A stretch of DNA of 64,000 nucleotides from Symbiodinium natans (lineage: Eukaryota; Sar; Dinophyceae; Suessiales; Symbiodiniaceae): NCBI GenBank assembly GCA_905221605.1, contig CAJNDS010002440.1:336985-400984 (forward strand), written 5' to 3'. The position numbers and the translations under genes are program-made. Numbering within the stretch: position 1 is the first letter of the stretch; every line of letters starts with the position of its first letter. Shown in pieces: positions 22,401-29,500 of the stretch. The notes under the pieces are model-generated. The model was not told where the DNA came from and searched no databases. It saw nothing but the letters and a program-made list of their open reading frames with translations.

Positions 22401-22534
22401 CGGGTTTAGGGTTTAGGGTGTGAGGTTTAGGGCTCCCCACCCCAAACCCCAACACCCTCAAAGCACCCCCGCCTTGCACTGCTTGGCGCTTCCGGCAGGA
22501 CACGATTAAGGAGAAGATCACGACCGCTCTCAAG
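2404..22534 (+). CDS. Unidentified multi-exon gene(s) upstream of COPG
   Basis: A series of GC-rich + strand islands behaves as exons: each begins after AG|G, ends before GC, GT or GA, and keeps an open protein-like frame. Runs that join in phase are 5504-5577, 6433-6488, 6907-6946, 8282-8304, 9315-9351, 9879-9905; then 15245-15319 with 16386-16435; then 18682-18739, 18888-18913, 19029-19099, 19765-19831, 20863-20896, 21640-21680; and 22250-22287 with 22499-22534. The early part is leucine-rich (for example GVKKLRLME). A middle part is lysine/glutamate-rich, and a later exon has CDLCHKSEK, which could be half of a zinc-binding motif. I do not recognise the family, and gaps show that exons are missing. 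It may be one gene or two. The last exon could end at a stop near 22558. Confidence 0.5.
3684..3710 (+). CDS. Possible small exon, unknown gene
   Basis: The acceptor CTTCTTCCAG|G and a GC donor (gctgcc) bound 27 nt. The frame is uncertain because it is so short. Confidence 0.3.
4090..4773 (-). other. Coding-like island on the - strand
   Basis: The - strand frame 4773-4366 is open through an in-frame telomere-repeat stretch and has protein-like blocks, for example MFAAKVRMELVLSKLDEAR just before its stop. The next frame (4362-4086) has LAQVRFVQWFFGYLLERN. Competing + strand frames exist. This may be a decayed gene on the opposite strand. I recognise no family. Confidence 0.3.
5504..5577 (+). 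CDS. Exon, unknown upstream gene
   Basis: Acceptor gag|G, donor GC (gcgccg). The frame reads EILRWDALRVVSRNFGDLA and ends in phase 0, continuing in phase into 6433. Confidence 0.6.
6433..6488 (+). CDS. Exon, unknown upstream gene
   Basis: Acceptor cgaag|G, donor GC (gccctt). Reads SGQAHPQLRRLWPYL; ends in phase 2 and joins the next exon to give LWPYLRNFPGL. Confidence 0.6.
6907..6946 (+). CDS. Exon, unknown upstream gene
   Basis: Pyrimidine-rich tract then TTGGCAG|G; donor GC (gcgtgt). Reads NFPGLRSFAPYPE. Confidence 0.6.
8282..8304 (+). CDS. Micro-exon, unknown upstream gene
   Basis: 23 nt between gaag|G and GC (gccttg). Reads AIEAWFP and links 6946 to 9315 in phase. Confidence 0.45.
8454..8538 (+). 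repeat. Tandem direct repeat, 36-bp unit, period 49
   Basis: The same 36 bp, beginning TTTTTGGGTACTTTAATTCC, occurs at 8454-8489 and 8503-8538. Confidence 0.85.
9195..9288. mobile_element. MITE family A copy
   Basis: GATGTTCCCC at the left and GGGGGAACATT at the right are inverted. The interior has an AGCAGTCCT-like and an AATAGGGATTATAG-like box shared with copies near 30597, 38531 and 49062. Confidence 0.65.
9315..9351 (+). CDS. Exon, unknown upstream gene
   Basis: Acceptor gcgag|G, donor GC (gcgggt). Reads SMLSSLPDDLAK; phase 2 in, phase 0 out. Confidence 0.6.
9428..9535. mobile_element. Short dispersed repeat, family C copy
   Basis: Shares the order GGACCCC, ATAAGGTACCCC, TTTCGGA.. and CCCCCATAT with loci near 33590-33740 and 39340-39425. 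Confidence 0.5.
9879..9905 (+). CDS. Micro-exon, unknown upstream gene
   Basis: 27 nt between caaag|G and GT (gttgaa). Reads GVKKLRLME; phase 0 to phase 0. Confidence 0.5.
9976..10078. mobile_element. MITE family E copy (decayed right end)
   Basis: Left end TAGGGGCCTTAACAATTAGAAC matches in inverted form the right end of the copy at 29381-29474; internal GGGACCATAAGGGAA-like box as at 37771-37868. Confidence 0.55.
10605..10673. mobile_element. MITE family B copy
   Basis: AGGGAATGAGGTACCC at 10605-10620 and its exact inverse at 10658-10673 form a perfect 16-bp terminal inverted repeat. GGGAATGAGGTACCCC recurs at 15960. Confidence 0.75.
11074..11150 (+). CDS. Probable exon, unknown upstream gene
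   Basis: Acceptor tcacag|G; the frame reads QTTWVLDCPMLRVPLSPWL; possible GC donor gcacgg. A second open frame exists, so frame and end are uncertain. Confidence 0.45.
11374..11503 (-). repeat. Homogeneous (CCCCAAA)n variant array
   Basis: About 18 uninterrupted AAACCCC units with almost no TTTAGGG-type units. The open frame across it on the - strand is repeat translation. Confidence 0.95.
11625..11850. mobile_element. Intron-like inverted-repeat element with a TTTAGGG core
   Basis: TCTCCAAGACCCCTTAATTA near 11626 is inverted at the right end (TTAATTCAGGGGTTTTTGGAG near 11819). A TTTAGGG array fills 11668-11767. The flanks carry near-identical 16-bp direct repeats, CTACAGCAGGGTCTCC on the left and CTACAACAGGGTCTCC on the right. 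The right copy contains an AG|G acceptor. Confidence 0.6.
11856..11876 (+). CDS. Possible micro-exon, unknown upstream gene
   Basis: 21 nt after caacag|G, before GC (gcgcag). It would read SPTDVY in phase after 11150. Very short, so tentative. Confidence 0.3.
12081..12490 (-). repeat. Compound CCCTAAA array with CCCTAAG, CCCTGAA and CCCCAAA sub-blocks
   Basis: A block of CCCTGAA units (about 12178-12215) and a block of CCCTAAG units (about 12370-12428) lie within ordinary CCCTAAA units. Confidence 0.9.
12540..14700 (+). pseudogene. Decayed retroelement reverse transcriptase
   Basis: Largest unique island left of the LINE (2.2 kb), without telomere repeats. Overlapping + strand frames shift repeatedly. 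The frame at 13636-14046 has HFLVTYVDDMLALFPR, with the YVDD catalytic box of reverse transcriptases encoded at 13732-13743, followed by a VPLSF-like segment expected after the palm. Upstream frames carry GAPTGVQQKHPPSGVW and a possible palm-start segment. Frameshifts and stops between the blocks show that it is dead. The exact class of element is not resolved. It probably sits in an intron of the upstream gene. Confidence 0.5.
15245..15319 (+). CDS. Exon, unknown upstream gene
   Basis: Acceptor ccaag|G, donor GC (gctcgg). Reads PPVLDIVALNFQLSY; joins 16386 in phase (AGC codon across the junction). Confidence 0.6.
15509..15607. mobile_element. Inverted-repeat element
   Basis: Ends TTTGGAGTA and TACTCCAAA are exact inverses, with AGTATACTTTAA against AAAGTGTATACACTTT inside. 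Confidence 0.6.
15723..15842 (+). repeat. TTTAGGG array (about 17 units)
   Basis: Near-perfect units, ending with CTTAGGG and TCTAGGG variants. Confidence 0.95.
15940..16034. mobile_element. MITE family B-related element
   Basis: CTGGTTCTTGGTAGGGACT at 15940-15958 is inverted with AGTCCCTACTAAGAACCAG at 16016-16034 (one mismatch). The interior has GGGAATGAGGTACCCC, shared with 10605. Confidence 0.8.
16386..16435 (+). CDS. Exon, unknown upstream gene
   Basis: Acceptor gcgag|G, donor GC (gcgggc). Reads AENEDPKKEPKSMEPS, a charged linker-like segment. Confidence 0.55.
18048..18085 (+). CDS. Possible exon, unknown upstream gene
   Basis: Strong acceptor (CTTCCCTCTCCGCCCTTCAG|G). Reads GEVLCPSAAPSG; right end uncertain (GC or GA donor). 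Confidence 0.4.
18682..18739 (+). CDS. Exon, unknown upstream gene
   Basis: Acceptor CTTTTTCCAAG|G, donor GC (gctcgg). Reads AGYNHKKLSRRKNEKVKSE, strongly basic. Confidence 0.6.
18888..18913 (+). CDS. Possible micro-exon, unknown upstream gene
   Basis: 26 nt between cctgag|G and GC (gcacca); in phase with its neighbours, reading PGTQAAAE. Confidence 0.35.
19029..19099 (+). CDS. Exon, unknown upstream gene
   Basis: Acceptor gcagag|G, donor GC (gctgct). Reads DLFSRVRRLLRQNYVTMPPH; phase 2 out, joins the next exon as NDGPLLEISG. Confidence 0.6.
19765..19831 (+). CDS. Exon, unknown upstream gene
   Basis: Acceptor tgaag|G, donor GC (gctccg). Reads LLEISGVVVDRLGDFDHNW, with typical codon use and no stop. 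Confidence 0.6.
19935..20010 (+). repeat. (GGGTTTTCA)n nonamer array
   Basis: About eight tandem copies of a 9-bp derivative of the telomere-like unit. Confidence 0.9.
20863..20896 (+). CDS. Exon, unknown upstream gene
   Basis: Acceptor cctcacag|G immediately after a CCCTAAA array; donor GC (gcttga). Reads GKCDLCHKSEK; the Cys-x2-Cys pair may be half a zinc site. Confidence 0.55.
21640..21680 (+). CDS. Exon, unknown upstream gene
   Basis: Acceptor ggcag|G, in phase with 20896. Reads AGRLAAMAAQSLR; end uncertain (GT or GC donor). Confidence 0.5.
22250..22287 (+). CDS. Exon, unknown upstream gene
   Basis: Acceptor cccgaag|G, donor GC (gcgcgc). Reads FERLFKPTHGPK. Confidence 0.55.
22499..22534 (+). 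CDS. Exon, unknown upstream gene
   Basis: Acceptor ccggcag|G. Reads DTIKEKITTALK, then either splices at GC (gcattt) or continues through AFLEGFRV to a stop near 22558, which would make it the terminal exon. Confidence 0.55.
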
Positions 22535-22867
22535 GCATTTCTTGAGGGGTTCAGGGTTTGAGGATCCCTTGAGGGGTTCAGGGTTTAGGGTTGAGGGTTT
22601 GGGGTTCAGGGGTTTAGGGTTTAGGGTCCCTTGAGGGTTTCAGGGGTGGAGAGGTTAGGGTTTAGGGTGTAGGGTGTAGGGTTGAGGGTTTAGGATAACA
22701 ATTACATATTACATACAGCAAGATGGAATGTGATCTTCTGGCTCAGGTTATCCACCGTGTTTGGGCCGTATATCTGAGTTGCGGAGGGTGGGTTCCTTTG
22801 ACAGTCAAGACTTGATACTCGCGTTTCCAGCTTTTCAGGTATCTCTGGAATCCTGAATCTTCAATCG

Positions 22868-22975
22868 GGGATCCATCTAAGTCGGAGCCCCTTATTCCCC
22901 TTTTTTGGGGGGCTTAGGTTCCCATATGACCCCACTTAAGCCAAAACGGGCACCCTTTGTATTCCTTGGTTCCTC
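22868..22975. mobile_element. MITE family D copy
   Basis: CCCTTATTCCCC...GGTTCCC...AAGCCAAAACGGGCACCCTTT matches the layout of copies at about 25041, 46655 and 53122. Confidence 0.6.
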
Positions 22976-23176
22976 CTGAATGAAAAGTTGAAACTACAAT
23001 GTTGAGCTTCTTTGAAGCTCAACATTGGGATGTTGAAGTTCAACATTGGCACGAGTCCAAGATTGTTAGGGTTTAGGGTTTAGGTTTCAGGGTTTAGGGT
23101 TTATTAGGGGTTTGGAGTCTTTTTACACAAAATGTCTGGTTTCAGGGTCTTTTGTAGGTGCTGAGGGTCTTTATAG

Positions 23177-23236
23177 GGGATCCGAAGTTTTGGCCCTTAA
23201 TTTCTGTACACAAGAAGGGCCCATACTTCGGATCCC
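23177..23236. mobile_element. Inverted-repeat element
   Basis: GGGATCCGAAGTTTTGGCCC at 23177-23196 is inverted with GGGCCCATACTTCGGATCCC at 23217-23236 (two mismatches). Confidence 0.7.
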
Positions 23237-23546
23237 TTTAAATCCCTTAAACAAGGGTAAGGGACCATACTAAGGGCCCTTGAACCCTAAATCCTAAACC
23301 CTAAACCCTAAACCCTAAACCCTAAACCCCAAACCGCAAACCCTAAACCCTAAACCCCAAACCCCCCCCCGAAAGCCCTCAAGAAGCAGAGGAGAACCTG
23401 AAGAAAATAGCCCTAAACCCTAAACCCTAAACCCTAAACCCTAAACCCTAAACCCTAAACCCTAAACCCTAAACCCTAAACCCTAAACCCTAAACCCTAA
23501 ACCCTAAACCCTAAGCCCCCAAGAAGCCCACGAGGAGAACCTGAAG

Positions 23547-23585
23547 ATGGATGAGCGGGAGTTCAGCAACCCATGGAGCACCCAG
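23547..23585 (+). CDS. COPG: COPG exon 1 (start codon exon)
   Basis: ATG in a good context (AAGATGG). Reads MDEREFSNPWSTQ, matching the family's short acidic N-terminus and its SNPF-like motif. GA donor (gagctc), phase 0. The frame is open upstream (ENLK), so the exon may begin at an AG|G at 23535 and could be the trans-spliced 5' end; the Met is my choice from family length. Confidence 0.7.
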
Positions 23586-26500
23586 GAGCTCCGGGGCCTG
23601 GCCTTTGAGAGTTTAGGGTTTAGGGTTTAGGGTTTAGGGTTTAGGGTTTAGGGTTTAGGGTTGAGGGATGAGGGTTTAAGGTTTGGGTTTTTTGGGGTTA
23701 AGGGCTTGTTGAGGACGTTTCCTTTTTTGGTAGTTGCGTTTTGTTTTTGTGGTACGGGTTTTGTTGGGTTTGCTCGTGAATGTTTTCGGGGTGTAGAGTT
23801 CTTAGGTGTTGTATTGTTTGCCAGCACCCTTTTTTGTAGCTTTGCAGGCCTCTTCTTCTTTGCGTTTGCATTCCCCGTTCTCATGTCCGAAACTCGAGGT
23901 TTGCATCCGGATCTTGTGCTCGGAATGTGATGCTTCTCCTCAGCAATGCGCTTTTCCGCGGATCTTTTGGCAGGCTTTTTGCTTTGATTCATTTACGGTA
24001 TGTTGTTGAGGTGCTTTTTTGTGAAGCTTCTTGCCTTAGCGGCTTGTGCATGCGCGCAGAAAACCGTATCTCCCCTTGGCCATCTTGAGTTGAACCTCTG
24101 GTTGCCGAGGCCCCCCCCCCCCCCCCCCCCCCCCCCCCAAAAGATTTCCAAACCTTAAAGTCCTTCCACTCGAAGCTGAAAACTCTAACCCTAAACCCCA
24201 ACCCCAAAGCCCTCAGGCCCAAACCCTAAACCCTAAGCCTAGGCCCCAAACTCCAAACCCCTGAGCCCGAAGCCCCAAACCCAAACCCAAAAAAACCTCA
24301 AACCCTAAGCCCCAAACCCTAAACCCTAAGCTGCAAACCCGGGGAGCCTGAAACCCTAAGCCCTAAACCCCAAACTCTCAACCCTGAGCCTCAGCCCCAA
24401 ACCCTAAACCTCCACTGAATCCGATGGGATTCAGAACCAAGCAAACCCTGAATCCCCAAACCCTGAATCCTCCAAGCCCCAAACCCTTAACCCCAAACCC
24501 TAAACCTCGAAACCCTGAATCCCTAAGCCCCAAGCCCCAAGCCCAAGCCCTTAAGCCCCAAACCCTCAACCCCCAAACCCTAAACCTCAAGGAGCCCGGC
24601 AGTCACCGAAGTCCTGAGCCCTCAGCCACTAAAGGGTTTACGGTTTAGGGTTTAGGACACTTAAGCCCTGTAAAGCCCCGAAGCCCGAAATCCTTGAACA
24701 GTAGACGTTTGGCCCCAAGCACCCAAGCACCCAAGCACCCCAAGCACCCCAAGCACCGGGAGCACCCCAAGCACCCTTAGACCCTGAAACCCTAACCTCC
24801 TAACCCTGAACCCTAAACCCTAAACCCCAAACCCCGAAACCCTAAACCCTAAACCCCAAACCCTAAACCCTAAACCCCAAACCCCAAAACCCAAAACCCT
24901 AAACCCTAACCATTTCGAAGTCCACGACGCGGCTCCGCAGGACAAAGCCTCGGTGTTGCAGGAGTCTCGTTGCGCCTCGGCTCTCTCCTATTAGACCCCG
25001 GTTTAGGGTTTAGGGTTTAGGGTTTAGGGTTTAGGGCTGCTAGAACCCGGAGTAGGCCCTGATTTCAATTTTTTTAGGGTTGGGGTTCCCTTGTAATCCC
25101 CTTAAAACCAGAAAGGGTACCCTTTTTGTTCCTAGGTCACTCCTGGCTCTCTCCTATCCTCTCGGCCCACACCTTCCGCACGCCTAGTTGCCTCTCCAAA
25201 GGCCTACAAGTTCGGGTTTGGGGTTTGGGGTTTTTTGGAGTTGGGGTTTAGGGTTTAGGGTTTAGGGTTTAGGGCTTAGGTTTAGGGTTTAGGGTTTAGG
25301 GTTTAGGGTTTAGGGTTTAGGGTTTAGGGTTTAGGGTTTAGGGTTTAGGGTTTAGGGTTTAGGGTTTAGGGTTTAGGGTGTAAGCATTTAGGGTTTTGGG
25401 GCTTTGTGGGCTTTGTAGGTTTTGGGGTTTTGCGGCCCGTAGGAGGAGCGCTTTTGGAAAATCGAGTGGCCTCTGTGGGGATCCTATGAAAGATGCGCGG
25501 GTAGCCGGGGGTCATGTAGGGTTTACGGGTGCAGGCTCTAGGGTCGAGGGCCCTGAACCCTAAACCCTAAACCCTAAACCCTACACCCAAAACCCTAAAT
25601 CCTAAACCTTAAACCCTAAACCCTACACCCTAAACCCAAAACCCTGTCGTACAGTCTGGGTTTAAGGAATGAGGAAGTGGAAGCCTTGTGCTTTGGAGTT
25701 TTGGGTTTAGGATTTGGGTTTAGGGTTTGGGGTTTAGGGTTGAGGAGGGGCACGCTTGGAGGATTGGAAGCCTTTGGGGTGCAGGGCTTAGGGATGAAGG
25801 TTTAGCCCTAAACCCTAAACCCCTCAACTCCAAACCCTAAACCCTAAACCCTAAACCCTAAACCCTAAACCCTAAACCCTAAACCCTAAACCCTAAACCC
25901 TAAACCCTACCAGGGTCCCGGGTTTTGGGACATTTCAGGGGTTCAGGGAGTTTAGGGAACTTCGGGTTGCGGGAGTTTAGGTTTAAGGGAAGTTTGGGTT
26001 CAGAGGGGACGCTGTTAAGTTCAGGGTTCAGGGTTCAGGGTTTAGGGTTTAGGGTTTAGGGTTTAGGGTTTAGGGTTTAGGGTTTAGGGTTTAGGGTTTA
26101 GGGTTCAGGATCGGAGCAGACTGGCGTTTGCGGCAATGGCCACATTCGCTGTGAGCAACGCGCATCTCACTGACTCGAAATGTACTTCCGACGACCACGC
26201 GCTTGACAGGGCACAGAAGGCCCCAAGGAAAGTTCGGCCGGACTGACTCTCCGTTCTCCGATGTGAGCGACATCGCCGTCCACGACTATGTGGGGCTGGC
26301 AGCGCATTCCGCAGATATCTTTTCATTTTGCCTTGTGCTTGGGGGCCTCTTTGAAGACGTCCTTGCCATATCCAATCTGGGAGTCGCCTACTGGGGCGCG
26401 TTCGGACTATATTGCGTTGTCTTCAGCCTTGCGTTCAGCGGATTTGAGGAGTGCAGTGTGGTTGGTGACTGTGATGTGCTGTCGACTCATTCGAACCCTA

Positions 26501-29500
26501 AGCCGCAAGCTCTAGACCCTTAGCCTAACCTAAACCTAAAAGCCCCAAAACCCCAAAACCCTAAACCCCAAAGCATATACCTAGCAAATCCCTAGAAGTT
26601 ATAAGTCCCCGGCCCTGGTCCTTGCCATCTTCTGTTGCCAAGGCTTTAGCGACGCACCGATCGACTCGCTCAAGCAGCTCAGCACCAACTGCCCAGTTCT
26701 CTACATGACGGGACCCTCCTTGGGTACAAACATCAGGAGGTCGTAGGGTTTAGCTTTTCGGGTTTTGGGGCTCGTATTACATTAGGTGCCCCCCCCCCGC
26801 CCCCGCCCACTCCCCCGCCCAATTTTCAACACCTTCTTTGGGGTGGTTCGAATTTAGGATGTAGGGTGCCCTACGCCCCAACCCAAACTAACCTTCTTGG
26901 AGGTCCCTGAAACACCTTGCGCCCGAATAAAACCCTATATAAACCCTAAACCCGAAACCCTAAACCCTAAACCCTAAACCCTAAACCCGAAACCCTAAAC
27001 CTAAACCCGAAACCCTAATCTTTCAGGCTTCTCTACACCTAGGCAGGCGCAGGTCGAGTGGAGGTAGTCTAGGGCCCTGAACTCCGACAGGCCGCTTCAC
27101 GCCAGCGGCTTAGGGTTTAGAGTTCCGGGCTTGGGGTTTAGGGTTTAGGGTTTAGGGTTTAAGGTTTTAGGGTTTAGGGTTTAGGGTTTAGGGTTTCTTA
27201 GAGAGCCTTCGGCTTCGGTGCCCCCCCCCCCCCCCCCCCCCCTTTCTGAGCGCTCTCCTATCCGCCTGTGGTGGTTCTCCAAACCTAAACCTGAGACCCT
27301 AAACGCGAGTGTGGGCATACGACTGCCGAGTCTGAGTTCAATCCTGAGCCAGTCGCAGCATTGGCCAAGTTAGGGGTTTAGGGTTTTGGGTTCAGGGTTC
27401 AGGGTTGAGGGTTTCGAGGCAACAAAGCTTAAATACTTTGGCTCCCTAAGCCCTCGGCCTTTTGAGGCTTGACGCAACAAGCCCCTAAACCCCAAACTCT
27501 AACCCCAAACCCTAAACCCTAAACCCTAAACCCTAAGCCCTAAACCCTAAAACCCTTAATGCCCTGAACCGGCACTCAGATGCGAAAACCTAAGCCCCTA
27601 AGGACGCACAACCTTGAACATTAACACCCTAAACCCTAAACCCTAAACCCTCAACCCTCAAACCTTGAACCCTAACTCCTAAACTCGGAAACCCATAAAT
27701 AAACCCTGGAAAGGTCAGGGTTTGGAGTTTGGGGCCCCCAGGTGCCAGAATCTGCTCACGCGGATCATCTACTTGATCCAGCGGCTTGGCTGAAAGACGG
27801 GCGAGGGGTATAGGGTTTAGGGCTATGGTTTAGGGTTTAGGGTTTAGGGTTTAGGGTTTAGGGTTTAGGGTTTAGGGTTTAGGGTTTAGGGTTTAGGGCT
27901 TTGGGATGTGGGCTTTGGGTGGGCGGGGGGTGGGGGGCGGGGGGGGGGGGGGTTGGTGTCTCACCGGGTGTGTGTTTTTTGTTGTTTTTGTGTGTGCTTT
28001 TTGTTCGCGAGTTGGGCGTTCATCTTTTTAAGGGCCTTCGTTAAGGGCGTGTGGTGGGGTTTTGTGGCTTCGTGTTGTCAGCGTTTGGGATTTGAGGTTT
28101 TTTGGGGGCTTAAGCTTTGAGAGTGTGCGACTAGCTGAGGGCCCAACCCTAAAGCCTAGACTGGGCCTAGACCCTAAACCCAAAACCCTAAACCCTAAAC
28201 CGAAACCCCAAGCCGTTTGGGCTTTCAAGATTTTGGGACTACCGGCTCTGGTCGACAAGTCGGTGAAGAAGCTGGACTGGTCGGTTACGGTCGTCCTCGT
28301 CCTCGTGGCTGATGCAAAAGCCTCTGCGTGGAGTCGGCGAACTACGACGCGTACATGCAGAGGCGCATGAGGGCTTTGCACGCGGTCAATTCCCGCGACG
28401 ACCCGGAGAATGTGAAGAACTACACCACGCGCGTTCCTTCGTACGATTGCCGGGATTGAAGTTTCTGGTGCTTAGTGGGGCGTTTAGGATTCGGGACTTG
28501 GAGGGCTCAGGGCTTTGGAGCCCTATTCTTGGGGCTGAGGCTAGGGGCTAGGGTTTAGGGTTTTCGGGGTTTAGGGTTTTCAGGGTTTAGAGTGTAGGGT
28601 TTTCCGTGTTCAGGGTAGAGGGTTTGGGGTTCAGGTGTTGCCCCCTTACATCGTAGCTTCACTCTGCTGAGGGCTCCGGGTTTAGTGGTCAGGGTGAAAC
28701 AATAGGTGCCTTCCCTAACTAGTGGGGAACTGCGTTGAGGCCTTAGCCCTCAACCCGAAACCCTAAACCTTAACTCTAAGCCCTTCCCCTCCCACAAACC
28801 CTACACCCAGTCAAGTCGCGCCCCCAAGCGCCAGCGCGGGCGACAACCCTTCTCGGGCACTAAGGCAGGGGGAGAAGTTCACTGCCCAGGCCGTGCTTCT
28901 GAAGCCCTAAACCCTAAACCCTAAACCCTAAACCCTAAACCCTAAACCCTGAGCCCTAAACCCTAAACCCTAAACCCTGAGCCCTAAACCCTAAACCCTA
29001 AACCCTCAAGCCTCAACCCTAAACCCTAAACCCGACATCTGAAGCCCTAAACCCTAAACCCTAAACCCGAAACCCTACACCCTAAACCCTTGACCCTAAA
29101 CCCTAAACCCCAAACCCTAAACCCTAAACCCCCTAAACCCCTAAACCCCTAAACCCCTAAACCCCTAAACCCCTAAACCCCTAAACCCCTAAACCCCTAA
29201 ACCCCTAAACCCTAAACCCCTAAACCCCATAACCCCATAAACCCCTAAACCTCTAAACCCCAAGCCCTATGCCCTAAGCCCTAAACCCGAAGCCCACCCA
29301 AATCCCAAGAGCGCTTAAGCCCCCAAACCCGCGGGAAACCGTAAAGCTCCCGAAGGTCGACGTGCTAAGAGGGTTTAATATAGGGGTCGGAATAATTCAA
29401 AATGGTATTTCCTTATGGTTCCTTTATTATGGTATAATAACCTTCAGACCCTGTTCTAATTGTTCAGGCCCCTACAGTAGGTTGTAGGGTTTCAGGGCTT

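Noticed and set aside
23500-23547. Dinoflagellate spliced-leader sequence near the COPG start
   Set aside because: By eye I found no copy of the leader (TTTTGGCTCAAG end) upstream of COPG or of the LINE frames. An AG acceptor alone does not prove trans-splicing.
23661-23930. Phenylalanine-rich membrane-like frame on the + strand, with a lysine-rich frame opposite (23648-23992)
   Set aside because: Low-complexity composition on both strands; each is the shadow of the other and no splice-rule exon fits. Neither is called a gene.
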